From: an uncultured Clostridia bacterium
GTDB taxonomy: Bacteria; Bacillota; Clostridia; Christensenellales; Borkfalkiaceae
Assembly: GCA_947631925.1 (NCBI GenBank)
Contig: CANRNE010000009.1
Span: 1-64,000, forward strand
Length of the DNA: 64,000 nt
Reading direction: 5' to 3'
Within the stretch, counting starts at the first letter, position 1; every line of letters starts with the position of its first letter. Of the stretch, positions 41,618 to 50,333 are shown piece by piece. The translations under genes and the position numbers were made by a program. The notes beneath the pieces were generated by a model that was not told where the DNA came from, did not search any database, and worked only from the letters and a program-made list of their open reading frames with translations.

Positions 41618-42207
41618 ACTATCTCGCAATCGATACGAGCGGAAAGCGGCTCTCTGTTGCCGCGCGCAAGGGGGACACCCTTGTCATCTCGGACAAGCCG
41701 TGCCTTCTCCAACATTCCGTCCTCCTCATGGACGAGGCGGACGCCCTTTTGTCGCGCGCAAACCTCACCCTTTCGGGCTGTGATTTTCTCGCCTGTACGG
41801 TGGGGCCGGGGTCGTTTACAGGCATCCGTATCGGCATTTCCGCCGTGAAGGGGATGGCATTCGGCGCGGAAAAGCCCGTGCTCGCGGTCACCTCTTTCGA
41901 CGCGGTCGCATATGCTGATGCGAGAGAAAAAAAGATTGCCGCAATCGATGCCGGGCACGGCTGTGTCTATGCGAAGGGCTACGGCGTGCCGCTCGAGGCG
42001 GGCCACTACCCTGTGGAGGAAATTTTGCGGCTCGCAGAGCGCTACGGAGTTCCCATACTCTCCGCCGACCCCCTTCCCTTTGCGGAACAGGCGGACGCGG
42101 CGCGGGGACTTGCTGCGTGCGCGGACGCAAATTTTGCGCAGGCGGGGGACTTAAACGCCCTCTGCGCCCTGTATTTACGGAAATCTTCTGCGGAGGAACA
42201 GAGATGA
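41614..42207 (+). CDS. tsaB: tRNA threonylcarbamoyladenosine biosynthesis protein TsaB
   Basis: The start is TTG 41614 overlapping the tsaE stop as TTGA, with GGGAG eight bases upstream; the ORF-track start is in tsaE. The 197-residue product has the ASKHA-fold marks 'YLAIDTSGKRLSVAA', 'VGPGSFTGIRIGISAVKGMA' and 'AIDAGHGCVYAKGY'. It is the scaffold partner of TsaD. The C-terminus is shorter than in some homologues. It overlaps rimI by ATGA. Confidence 0.92.
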   Translation: MNYLAIDTSGKRLSVAARKGDTLVISDKPCLLQHSVLLMDEADALLSRANLTLSGCDFLACTVGPGSFTGIRIGISAVKGMAFGAEKPVLAVTSFDAVAYADAREKKIAAIDAGHGCVYAKGYGVPLEAGHYPVEEILRLAERYGVPILSADPLPFAEQADAARGLAACADANFAQAGDLNALCALYLRKSSAEEQR

Positions 42208-42638
42208 AACCGAGACCGTGGACCATTCAAGACCTCGACGGCATCGCCGCGCTCGAAGCGGAGTGCTTTCCCGACCCTTGGTCCCGCCGCATGCTCGCCG
42301 AGAGCTACCTCTCCGACCGCTTCTACGGCGTCATTCTCGAGGAGAACGGGGGAATCGTCGCCTACGGCGGCATCCGGATGGGGGTGGACGAGGCGGAAAT
42401 CGAGCTCATCGCCGTCAGCGAGATGTACCGCAGATGCGGCCGCGGGCGCGCCGTCTTGGAAGAATTGCTCGAAATCGCGAAGAAGCACGGGGCCCGTCGG
42501 GTCTTTCTCGAGGTCCGCGTCTCCAACGCAAGTGCCCAGATATTGTACTTAAAATGCGGTTTTCACGGCCTCTACTGCCGCGCTCGCTACTACGAGAACG
42601 AGGAGGACGCAATCGTCATGGTCAAGGAGCTCGCTTGA
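42204..42638 (+). CDS. rimI: Ribosomal protein S18-alanine N-acetyltransferase-like GNAT
   Basis: Start ATG 42204 overlaps tsaB by ATGA. The 144-residue GNAT protein has 'ALEAECFPDPWSRRMLAES', acetyl-CoA site 'YRRCGRGRAVLEELLEIAKK' (a variant Q/RxxGxG/A) and 'LEVRVSNASAQILYLKCGF', matching RimI, which usually sits with tsaB in Bacillota. The acceptor may be S18 or another protein. Overlaps the next gene by TTGA. Confidence 0.9.
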   Translation: MKPRPWTIQDLDGIAALEAECFPDPWSRRMLAESYLSDRFYGVILEENGGIVAYGGIRMGVDEAEIELIAVSEMYRRCGRGRAVLEELLEIAKKHGARRVFLEVRVSNASAQILYLKCGFHGLYCRARYYENEEDAIVMVKELA

Positions 42639-43339
42639 AGCTTTCCTATCTTGAAAGGGGGGAGGGAAGGCCGCTCGTCCTGCTGCACGGATACCTTTCG
42701 AGCAAGGAAAGTTTCTATCCGCAGCTGGAGTATTTTTCCTCCTTCTATCGCGTTTTTGCACTCGACTTCCCGAGCATGGGTGGGGCGGAATCGCTCACAG
42801 CCGCTTGGTCGGTGGACGATTACGCCGATTGGACGCGGGATGCGCTCGCCTCTTTGGGTGTCGAAAATGCCATCGTCATGGCGCATTCCTTCGGGGGGCG
42901 CGTCGCCTTAAAACTTCTCGCAAGGGGGGAATTTTCGGCGGGTGTTCTCATCGGATGCGCGGGCGTCGTGCCCAAGCGGGGCATCTCCTATCGCGTTCGC
43001 GTGGGAGCGTACCGCGCCGTCAAAAAAATCTTCCCCGCGTTTGCGGAATCCCACTTCGGGAGCAGTGATTTCCGCGCGCTTTCCCCCGTCATGCGGGAGA
43101 GTTTCAAAAAAATCGTGAACGAGGACCTGCGCGCCGTCGCGCGCACCATTTCCCGCCCCGTTCTCTTTGCGGTGGGGGAGGCCGACCGTGAGACGCCGCC
43201 CGCCGCCGTACAGCTTTTGCACGAATGCGTCGAGGGTTCTTCCCTCGTCGTGATGAAGGGATGCGGCCACTTTGCCCATCTCGATGACCCGCTCACATTC
43301 CATCTCGCGGCCGAGGAGTTTTTGCATGCAAGGACTTGA
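42635..43339 (+). CDS. Alpha/beta hydrolase
   Basis: TTG 42635 overlaps the rimI stop as TTGA and has AAGGAG six bases upstream. The 234-residue protein shows 'PLVLLHGYLSSKESFYPQ', nucleophile elbow AHSFGG (Ser), Asp in 'VGEADRETPP' and His in 'GCGHFAHLDDP', the full catalytic triad of the fold. Substrate cannot be read from sequence. It overlaps the MurF gene by 14 bases, so a cell-wall-related role is possible but unproven. Confidence 0.88.
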   Translation: MKLSYLERGEGRPLVLLHGYLSSKESFYPQLEYFSSFYRVFALDFPSMGGAESLTAAWSVDDYADWTRDALASLGVENAIVMAHSFGGRVALKLLARGEFSAGVLIGCAGVVPKRGISYRVRVGAYRAVKKIFPAFAESHFGSSDFRALSPVMRESFKKIVNEDLRAVARTISRPVLFAVGEADRETPPAAVQLLHECVEGSSLVVMKGCGHFAHLDDPLTFHLAAEEFLHART

Positions 43340-44912
43340 TTTTCTCGTCATTTTTGCATACAGTATTGCATTTTCGGGGTTGCTCTTCCTGACAGCGCAA
43401 CCCCTGCTCGGCATTTTGCAGCAGGAGGGATACGGCGGCGGGGCCGTGGTGCGTTGGTATTTTCGCCGCAGAAACATCCTCCGCTTGCGCTATTCCCTTC
43501 TGACACTCTGCCTCATCCTTGCGACGGCGCTCCTCTCCCTCTGCTTTAGTTTTGCGGATGCGCGCCTCTCCTTTCTCGTCGCGGCGGTGGGGTATGCGGG
43601 CATCTGCGTCCTGTTCGTCTATTCCTTCCGTGAGGCGAGAAAGGTGCCGTTTTCCTACACCCATCGCGCCATTCGCCTCTCCGTGCTCTTTATTTTCATC
43701 CTTCTCGTCTTTACGTACGGCGTGATTTGCGGCCTCGCCTACGCCGCCCTCGCCGCGGGAACGCGCGTTGCCTACGCCTTGCTTCTCCCCGTCCCGCTCT
43801 CCCTGCTCCCCTCCCTATTTCCCTACCTTTTGTATCTTGCGAATGCGCTCTCCAAGGCGTACGAGGTGCCCAAAAACAGGCGGTATGTCGCCCGCGCCAA
43901 GGCGGCTCTTGCAAAGAGTCGGTGCGTGAAAGTCGGCATCACGGGCTCCTTCGGGAAGACGAGCGTCAAGCACTTCGCCGAGCAGATTTTGTCGGAGAAA
44001 TTCGACGTCGTCGCCACGCCCGCCTCCTTCAACACCCCCCTCGGCATCGCGCGGTGCGTCCCGAAGACGGGGCTCGGCTGCGAAATTTTCCTCGCGGAGA
44101 TGGGGGCGCGTCACATCGGAGATATCGCCGAGCTCTGCGACATGGTATGCCCCGATTACGCCGTGGTCACGGGAATCTGCGCCCAACACCTCGAAACGTT
44201 CGGCTCGCTCGAGGCCATCGAACGGGAGAAGGGGGAACTCGCCCGCCGCGCAAAACATGTCGTGCTCGGCGCGTCCGCAAAAAATTTGGACAAGGGCGGA
44301 AGCCTGCTCGCGGGCAGGGATTTTGCCGCCGAAAACATCGCGCTCTCCGCCGAGGGGAGCTCCTTCGACCTCGTCCTCGGAGAAACCCGCATTCCCGTCA
44401 CCACCTCCCTTCTCGGGCGGCATGCGGCGGAGGACCTCGCCCTCGCCGCGGCTCTTTGCCAACTGCTCGGCATGACGGCGGAGGAGATTGCAAACGCCAT
44501 TCCGAACGTGAAGGGCGTCTCCCACCGCCTCGAAAAGATAGAGCAGGGCGGCGTCACCATCCTCGACGACTCCTATAACGCGAACACCGTCGGCGCGCGC
44601 AACGCCGTGGAGGCGCTCAAACTCTTTTCGGGGAAGAAGTACGTCGTCACCCCCGGCATCGTCGAACTCGGCGAACTCGAGGAGGCCGAGAACGAAAAAC
44701 TCGGCGCCGAGCTCGTGGCGCTGGACGCCGTCATCCTCGTCGGCGAGACGCTCGTGCTCGCGGTGCGCAGCGGATTTGTGGGCGCGGGCGGCGAGGACGG
44801 GAAGGTGCGTATCGTCCCCACCCTCAAGAAGGCGCAGGAGATTTTGGAGAAGGAACTCGTCGAGGGCGACTGCGTGCTCTTTTTGAACGATTTGCCCGAC
44901 AAATATCAATGA
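43326..44912 (+). CDS. murF: MurF-like Mur ligase with N-terminal membrane domain
   Basis: ATG 43326 has GAGGAG eight bases upstream; length 528 residues. Residues ~1-190 hold about five hydrophobic segments in place of the usual MurF substrate domain. The ligase follows: P-loop 'GITGSFGKTSVKHF' near 204-211, 'EMGARHIGDIAELC', and 'GVTILDDSYNANTVGARNAV', typical of UDP-MurNAc-tripeptide D-Ala-D-Ala ligase. The ddl gene next door, making D-Ala-D-Ala, supports this. Membrane tethering would place the reaction near MraY. Confidence 0.85.
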   Translation: MQGLDFLVIFAYSIAFSGLLFLTAQPLLGILQQEGYGGGAVVRWYFRRRNILRLRYSLLTLCLILATALLSLCFSFADARLSFLVAAVGYAGICVLFVYSFREARKVPFSYTHRAIRLSVLFIFILLVFTYGVICGLAYAALAAGTRVAYALLLPVPLSLLPSLFPYLLYLANALSKAYEVPKNRRYVARAKAALAKSRCVKVGITGSFGKTSVKHFAEQILSEKFDVVATPASFNTPLGIARCVPKTGLGCEIFLAEMGARHIGDIAELCDMVCPDYAVVTGICAQHLETFGSLEAIEREKGELARRAKHVVLGASAKNLDKGGSLLAGRDFAAENIALSAEGSSFDLVLGETRIPVTTSLLGRHAAEDLALAAALCQLLGMTAEEIANAIPNVKGVSHRLEKIEQGGVTILDDSYNANTVGARNAVEALKLFSGKKYVVTPGIVELGELEEAENEKLGAELVALDAVILVGETLVLAVRSGFVGAGGEDGKVRIVPTLKKAQEILEKELVEGDCVLFLNDLPDKYQ

Positions 44913-44970
44913 GGGGTGGAAAAACTGCATCCGAAACACCAAAGAAAGCAAATTCGGAGGTGTTTTTTTC

Positions 44971-46074
44971 ATGGCAAATTTCGCGGTTTTCTTTGGCGGA
45001 AGGTCGAACGAGCGGGAGATTTCCGTCATCACGGGGCTCTTTTGCGCCAACCTTCTTCGCACGACTTCGCACAACATCATCCCCGTCTATCTGCTCCCCG
45101 AGGGCGGCATGGCGACGGGGGAATTCAAGGACCCCGCCTCGTTTGCGGAGGGGCTCCCCGCCCGCGCTCGACGGGTAAATTTCTCCCGCCGCTCCCTCAC
45201 CGAGGAGGGGAAGAAGAGGCCCTTTGTGCAAATCGACGCCGCCCTCAACTGCTGCCACGGCGGCATGGGGGAGGACGGCACCCTCTCTGCGCTTCTTCGC
45301 TGGTACGAAATCCCCTCGGCGTCCCCCGACATGCCCGTCTCCGCCGTCTTCATGGATAAGACGCTCACCAAGATTGCGGCAAAGGGGTTGGGGCTTCCCA
45401 CGGCGCGCGCCTTTTCCGTCTTCGAGCGCGAGTATCAGAGGGATTCCGCGCCCGTCTTTCTTAAGGCAGAGCGCCTCGGCTATCCCCTCGTCGTCAAACC
45501 CGCACGGCTCGGTTCGAGCATCGGGGTGAAGGTCGCAACCTGCCAAGGGGAGCTCGAAATGGCGCTTGCCCTCGCCTTTCATCTCGACGACGCCGCCCTC
45601 GTTGAGGAATTTATAAGCGGCAGGCGGGACATCAACTGCGCCGCCCGCGTCCTCGGGGGGAACATCGAGCTGTCCGAGCTCGAGGAAGTGTTCTCCGACG
45701 AGGATATCCTCACCTTCTCCGAAAAATACGAGAGAAGGGGCGGGCACGCCTCCGAACGCCCCGCCCAAATCCCTGCTCCGCTCGCGGAGCAAATCCATGA
45801 CGCAACGCGCACCCTCTGCACGGCCTTCCGGATTACGGGCGTCGTGCGGGCGGACTTCATTGTCTCGGGCGAGCAAGTCTACTTCAACGAGCTGAACACC
45901 GTCCCCGGCTCCCTCGCCTGCCACCTCTTTTCGAAGACCCTCTCCGAGAGCCGCGACTTTCTGCTCTCCCTTCTCCAATCGGCACAAAACGAGGCACCCA
46001 TGTCCAAGGATGTGCTGTCAAGCGGCATTCTCAAGGGGAATTTTTTCTCGGGAAGAAAGGGCGGCAAACGATAA
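44971..46074 (+). CDS. ddl: D-alanine--D-alanine ligase
   Basis: A 367-residue ATP-grasp enzyme, preceded by a GGAGG-containing gap. Marks: 'FFGGRSNEREISVITG', 'LVVKPARLGSSIGVKVA', 'RADFIVSGEQVYFNELNTVPG' with the metal-binding N-E-x-N. It joins two D-Ala for the MurF step encoded just upstream. The N-terminal His of the usual 'SxEHxVS' is Arg here, and the chain ends in a short basic tail. Confidence 0.92.
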   Translation: MANFAVFFGGRSNEREISVITGLFCANLLRTTSHNIIPVYLLPEGGMATGEFKDPASFAEGLPARARRVNFSRRSLTEEGKKRPFVQIDAALNCCHGGMGEDGTLSALLRWYEIPSASPDMPVSAVFMDKTLTKIAAKGLGLPTARAFSVFEREYQRDSAPVFLKAERLGYPLVVKPARLGSSIGVKVATCQGELEMALALAFHLDDAALVEEFISGRRDINCAARVLGGNIELSELEEVFSDEDILTFSEKYERRGGHASERPAQIPAPLAEQIHDATRTLCTAFRITGVVRADFIVSGEQVYFNELNTVPGSLACHLFSKTLSESRDFLLSLLQSAQNEAPMSKDVLSSGILKGNFFSGRKGGKR

Positions 46075-46097
46075 AAAAACCGCCGCGTTTGCGGCGG
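46073..46097 (-). terminator. Terminator of the YugP-like gene (minus strand)
   Basis: CCGCCGC-GTTT-GCGGCGG with an A-run on the left, which becomes a T-run on the minus strand, 9 bases after the stop of the convergent gene. Confidence 0.8.
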
Positions 46098-46105
46098 CGG
46101 AAGAG

Positions 46106-46825
46106 CTATCTTCTTCGCGTTCGTGAGAGCACGACGACGAGAAATCGTAAAAAGTAGACGAGGGAGATGAGCATGGACGCGACATAGGTGAGCGCCGCGG
46201 CGGAGAGCACCTTCTTGGCGCCCGCGGCCTCTTCCTCCGTCAGAATTCCCTCTGCAAGCAGCATCTTTCTTGCCCGCGCGGAGGCATTGTACTCCACGGG
46301 GAGCGTGACGAGCATGAAGAGCACGGACAGCCCGTAGAGGGCGATGCCCGCATACATGAAGTACTGCCCAATCATGGTCCCCGTCGCCATCATGATGACG
46401 TCGAGCAGGATGCCGATGAGGATGAGGGGCACCGCAAGGCGGGAGCCGATGCTTGCCACGGGGACGAGCGCACTGCGGATTTTATAGGGGACATATCCCG
46501 TCTTTTTCTGAATCACGTGCCCGATTTCATGTGCGGCGACGGCGACGGCGGCAACGGACGCCGACCCGTACGTGCTCTCGGACAGATTGACAACGGACTT
46601 TGCGGGGTCGAAATGGTCGGTAAGTTTTCCCCGCACCCTGCCCACCGCAATGTCGGTGGCGTTCCCGCGCATGAGAAGGCGCACGGCGGTATCATACCCC
46701 GTCATGTGCGCGGCGTTGGGGACGCTGTCATAGGCGGAGAAGGCGGAATTCACCCGCGCGCTCGCCCACGCCGACAGCCCCAAAAAGGGCAACAGGATGA
46801 GCAAGAAGAGCAAATAATCAAACAT
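46106..46825 (-). CDS. YugP-like membrane zinc metallopeptidase
   Basis: A 239-residue membrane protein with the zinc protease motif HEIGH at residues 98-102 ('AVAAHEIGHVIQKKTGYVPY') and four to five hydrophobic segments, as in the neutral zinc metallopeptidase family that includes B. subtilis YugP. The active site lies on a loop after the first helix. The biological substrate is unknown. Transcribed against ddl and divergently from obg. Confidence 0.9.
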   Translation of the reverse strand: MFDYLLFLLILLPFLGLSAWASARVNSAFSAYDSVPNAAHMTGYDTAVRLLMRGNATDIAVGRVRGKLTDHFDPAKSVVNLSESTYGSASVAAVAVAAHEIGHVIQKKTGYVPYKIRSALVPVASIGSRLAVPLILIGILLDVIMMATGTMIGQYFMYAGIALYGLSVLFMLVTLPVEYNASARARKMLLAEGILTEEEAAGAKKVLSAAALTYVASMLISLVYFLRFLVVVLSRTRRR

Positions 46826-46947
46826 AAATCACCTCATTTATATTGTACCGCGGCGCGCGCCCTTTCAAACATCTTTCCAAAATTTGCCGAATCGCACAAT
46901 TCCCTGCAAATTCCGCGCGAAATTCTTGCCGAAATCGCGTGGAAGCC

Positions 46948-46976
46948 TTGCAAATTGCCGAAAAATCTGTTATAAT
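46948..46976 (+). promoter_or_regulatory. Promoter placing obg on a near-leaderless mRNA
   Basis: TTGCAA, 17-base spacer, TATAAT; the -10 ends 9 bases before ATG 46986. Confidence 0.85.
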
Positions 46977-46985
46977 TTTAGCGAT

Positions 46986-48263
46986 ATGGCTACGAACGGA
47001 TTCACCGACAGAGTAAAAATCAAGATAAAGGCGGGCGACGGGGGAGACGGCATGAACTCCTTCAAGGCGTATAAGGGCAAGCCCGCATGCGGTCCCGACG
47101 GGGGAGACGGGGGCGATGGGGGAGATGTCATCTTCGTCGCCGACAAGAACATGCACGACCTGCTTCCCTTCCGCTACACCGCCAAATATTATGCGGGAAA
47201 CGGCGAGCGCGGCGGCAGCAACCTGTGCTCGGGCAAGCGGGGCGGAGACGTCGTCATCAAGGTCCCCTGCGGCACCCTCGTGCGCGACTTCGAGAGCGGG
47301 AAAGTCCTCTGCGACGTCTATGAGGACGGCGAGCGGCACGTGCTTCTCAAGGGCGGACGCGGGGGGAAGGGCAACGTCCGCTTCACAACGGCGCGCCGCC
47401 ATGCCCCCGATTTCGCCCAAAAAGGCTGCAAAACCCTACCCCATGTCATCATTTTGGAGATGAAAGTCATCGCCGACGTCGGGCTTGTCGGCTTCCCCAA
47501 CGTGGGGAAGAGCACCCTGCTCTCCAAGATTTCCGCGGCGAAACCCAAGATTGCCGACTATCACTTCACGACGCTCTCTCCCAACCTCGGCGTCGCCGTG
47601 CGCTACGACGAGAGCTTCATCGCGGCGGATATCCCCGGACTCATCGAGGGGGCATCCGAGGGCGCGGGACTCGGGCACGACTTCCTCCGCCACATCGAGC
47701 GCACCCGCATGATTTGCCACGTCGTGGATATCTCGGGCGTCGAGGGGCGGGACCCGCTCGCCGATTTCGAGACCATCAACGCCGAACTCGCCTCCTATTC
47801 CGCCAAACTTGCCGCTCTGCCGCAGATTGTTGCGCTCAACAAGTGCGACATCTTCGGCGCCGAAGAGAACATCAAAAAATTCCGCAAAAAATACGCAAAA
47901 AAATACACCATTTGCGAGCTTTCCGCCCTGCGCGGGGAGGGGACGGGCGCCCTCTTGGACGAGATTTTCGCCCTGCTCTCCACCCTTCCGCCCGCCGAGC
48001 GCATCCCCGCCGACGAATTTTCGTTTGACGAGCCCGACAACACGCAGTACGAGATTTTCCGCGATGAAAACGGCGCGTACGTCGTCGTGGGCGGGCTTGT
48101 CGACATGCTCTGCCGCAACGTCGTGCTCAACAACCCCGAGAGCATGAATTATTTCCAGCGCGTCTTAAAACTTCGCGGCGTCTTCAAGGCGCTGGAGGGG
48201 GCGGGCTGCACCGCGGGCGACACCGTCATCGTCGGCGACGTCGAATTCGAATATGTGATATAG
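46986..48263 (+). CDS. obg: GTPase Obg (CgtA)
   Basis: ATG 46986 (MATNGFTDRVKIKIKAG); the ORF-track extension runs through the promoter. The 425-residue protein has the Gly-rich Obg domain ('GDGGDGMNSFKAYKGKPACG'), a G domain from ~165 with 'GFPNVGKSTLLSKI', 'ADIPGLIEGASEGAGLG' and 'NKCD', and the C-terminal OCT domain. It acts in large ribosomal subunit assembly and stress control. No Shine-Dalgarno site lies before the start. Confidence 0.97.
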   Translation: MATNGFTDRVKIKIKAGDGGDGMNSFKAYKGKPACGPDGGDGGDGGDVIFVADKNMHDLLPFRYTAKYYAGNGERGGSNLCSGKRGGDVVIKVPCGTLVRDFESGKVLCDVYEDGERHVLLKGGRGGKGNVRFTTARRHAPDFAQKGCKTLPHVIILEMKVIADVGLVGFPNVGKSTLLSKISAAKPKIADYHFTTLSPNLGVAVRYDESFIAADIPGLIEGASEGAGLGHDFLRHIERTRMICHVVDISGVEGRDPLADFETINAELASYSAKLAALPQIVALNKCDIFGAEENIKKFRKKYAKKYTICELSALRGEGTGALLDEIFALLSTLPPAERIPADEFSFDEPDNTQYEIFRDENGAYVVVGGLVDMLCRNVVLNNPESMNYFQRVLKLRGVFKALEGAGCTAGDTVIVGDVEFEYVI

Positions 48264-48281
48264 CCCACCGAGGAGGAAATT

Positions 48282-49748
48282 ATGATTGGCGTCAAGGCAT
48301 TTTTCTATGAGTACAAATACTACCTCTACCCCGACGGCTGTGACCTCTCCCAGCTCAAACGCATGGACCATGTCCGCGTTCAGAGGCTCACGGAGGAGTT
48401 CTGCATGGCGCCGAATTTTGTCGAGGAGAGCATCGTGGAAGAGAACCTCGCCATTGAAAATCCCGAGCGGCTCTTCGATGTCGACGTCAATCTCTACACG
48501 CGCGAAGAGTACGACGCGCTCCTCAAAAAACAGGTCGAACGCGTCTGCAAAGGCTGCGTCTCCTTCGGCGGCGACAGCTCCGACCTCACGGGTCACCACC
48601 GCGAGATGGGCTTGGACGGGGTTTGCTATCTGCGCGAAGAGGAATCCTCGCCGTGGGACTTTGCAACCTGCATACAAGCGTTTTCGGACTTCGCGTCCGA
48701 ACGCATTGACGAGCTCGCCGCCTGCATCGACAGAGGGGACCAAAAGAAGTTGAACCGCATCCTCAACAGCGCCCTTTCAAAGCTCTTCACCGAGCTCAAC
48801 TTCGTCGGCGCCAAAAAGGACGGGCAGTACTTTCTCTTCATCTGCTCCTCGCCCGAAACTTCGGACGTTTCCCACGTTCTCAACGGCTATGTCGCGCAAA
48901 TGATGATGAAGATTGCCTTTCACGAGCGGGGCTGGCAGGTGATGTCGTACCGCGCGGCGGGCATCTATCCCTACACGGGCAAGACGACCTTCGACGGCAA
49001 CGTCTGCTCGGTTTATCCCCTCGACGAGTTCCACTGCGGCATCCGGATTTATGCAAAGAACCCGTCCACGCGCAAACAGGAAACGATGTTGCAGGACTTT
49101 GACGACCTGCTCTGCTCGCTCGCGGGGGAAAACGCCGTGCGCACCTTCGTCATGGAGTATGCAATTTCCGACGATGCGCCCAAGTCCACCGTAAAGGAGG
49201 CGGCAAACGCCCTGCTTGCCCGCTACTTTGCCTACATCAAGAACCTTCCGCCCGAGACGGGCTATCCCTACCCCGTCCCCTACGGCGTGGACGAGAGCGC
49301 GGCGGCGGTCGCCTTTCCCCTTCGCGAGGGGATTACGGAGGGGTATACGCGGTGCACGTACTATTCGTTCTTGGGGAAGGAGGATGCGGAAAACATGGCA
49401 GAGCTCCTTCGCCTCTTCCCGTTCGCCTATCTCGTCTGCCCGACCGCGGCTTCCGACCCCGAACTCTCCGCGGCGCTCCTGTGGTATCTCTCCAACGCGG
49501 ACAAAATCCCCGAGCCCTACCGCAACCCCGAGGACCCGCGAATTTCTGCGGCGAACCTCGGCATGGCGTTTTGCCGCGGGGGCGAAGCGATTGTGGACTT
49601 TGCCGTCGCGAGCGAGAACCTCCTTCTTCGCACGCTCCGCGCCCTTGCCCCCGTTTTGCAGAAAATCGGGGCAACCCTCGTCTTCGTGAAGGGGGAGAAC
49701 GTGACGCGCTACCGCTGCGGCTACACGTTCACCGAAGAGCACATTTGA
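48282..49748 (+). CDS. Conserved-looking protein of unknown function between obg and yhbY
   Basis: A 488-residue soluble protein with GAGGAGG before ATG. I do not recognise it. It begins 'MIGVKAFFYEYKYYLYPDGC', has no signal or membrane segment, and includes Cys pairs ('VCKGCVSFGGDSSDLTGHHR') that could bind metal. A second half around 'VPYGVDESAAAVAFPLREGI' may be a separate domain. It starts 18 bases after obg and runs towards yhbY, so a ribosome- or translation-related task is possible from context only. Confidence 0.7.
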   Translation: MIGVKAFFYEYKYYLYPDGCDLSQLKRMDHVRVQRLTEEFCMAPNFVEESIVEENLAIENPERLFDVDVNLYTREEYDALLKKQVERVCKGCVSFGGDSSDLTGHHREMGLDGVCYLREEESSPWDFATCIQAFSDFASERIDELAACIDRGDQKKLNRILNSALSKLFTELNFVGAKKDGQYFLFICSSPETSDVSHVLNGYVAQMMMKIAFHERGWQVMSYRAAGIYPYTGKTTFDGNVCSVYPLDEFHCGIRIYAKNPSTRKQETMLQDFDDLLCSLAGENAVRTFVMEYAISDDAPKSTVKEAANALLARYFAYIKNLPPETGYPYPVPYGVDESAAAVAFPLREGITEGYTRCTYYSFLGKEDAENMAELLRLFPFAYLVCPTAASDPELSAALLWYLSNADKIPEPYRNPEDPRISAANLGMAFCRGGEAIVDFAVASENLLLRTLRALAPVLQKIGATLVFVKGENVTRYRCGYTFTEEHI

Positions 49749-49750
49749 CA

Positions 49751-49781
49751 TAAAACGGGCATACCATGTCCGAAATATAAT
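49751..49781 (+). promoter_or_regulatory. CATACCATGTCCGA motif with TATAAT before yhbY
   Basis: AAACGGGCATACCATGTCCGAAATATAAT. The TATAAT (49776-49781) is a good -10, but the nearest TTGACA (49745) is 25 bases away instead of 17. The conserved block between them occurs also before hisS and, weaker, before the LOR gene. Confidence 0.55.
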
Positions 49782-49827
49782 ATTCAAAATCAGAAAAAAC
49801 CGCATAGAGCGGTACAGGAGGTGCTAT

Positions 49828-50118
49828 ATGTTGACAAGCAAACAGCGCGCGAATCTCAAGTCGCTCGCATCCGTCATGAAGCCCGTGGGGCAGGTGGGGA
49901 AGGACGGCATCACCGACGCCGTCGTCAAGAACTTTTCCGATGCGCTCGAGGCGAGGGAACTCATCAAAGTCACCCTGCTCTCGCAGTGGGTCGGCGAAAA
50001 GCGCGAGATTGCGGACGAGCTGGCAACGCGCATGAAGGCGGAACTCGTCGCCATTCTCGGCCGTCGCGCGATTTTCTACCGCAGGGCCAAGCGCAAGGAA
50101 CCGCATATTGAGTTCTAA
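49828..50118 (+). CDS. yhbY: YhbY family ribosome-associated RNA-binding protein
   Basis: A 96-residue CRM-domain protein ('SKQRANLKSLASVMKPVGQV', 'ELIKVTLLSQWVGEKREIAD', 'GRRAIFYRRAKRKE' with the GxxG-like loop 'VGKDG'). YhbY binds pre-50S particles. CAGGAGG precedes ATG. Often close to obg in Bacillota, as here. Confidence 0.94.
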   Translation: MLTSKQRANLKSLASVMKPVGQVGKDGITDAVVKNFSDALEARELIKVTLLSQWVGEKREIADELATRMKAELVAILGRRAIFYRRAKRKEPHIEF

Positions 50119-50121
50119 TTA

Positions 50122-50330
50122 TTTCGGCGAAAAGCTTTGCTAAAGCAAATCTTTTCGTCGAGCGGATTGGCGTTTACGCCTTCATATACTCTTAGCCGCG
50201 CAAGCGGTACTGTTTCATCGGACAATAAGCCTGCGGTGGCGTTGCAAATTGTGGCGCCCACGGCGGAAGTGAATTCCGCCTAAGGCAAGGAATTTAGAAC
50301 TCGTACCCACCCCCCTACCCCCCTCCGCGG
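50122..50330 (-). repeat. Hairpin-repeat family, copy D (inverted)
   Basis: Reverse-oriented copy closely matching copy A over ~200 bases. The terminal hairpin CGGCGAAAAGCTTTGC-TAAA-GCAAATCTTTTCGTCG (50125-50160) lies 6 bases after the yhbY stop and may serve as its 3' end. Confidence 0.88.
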
Positions 50331-50333
50331 GAG

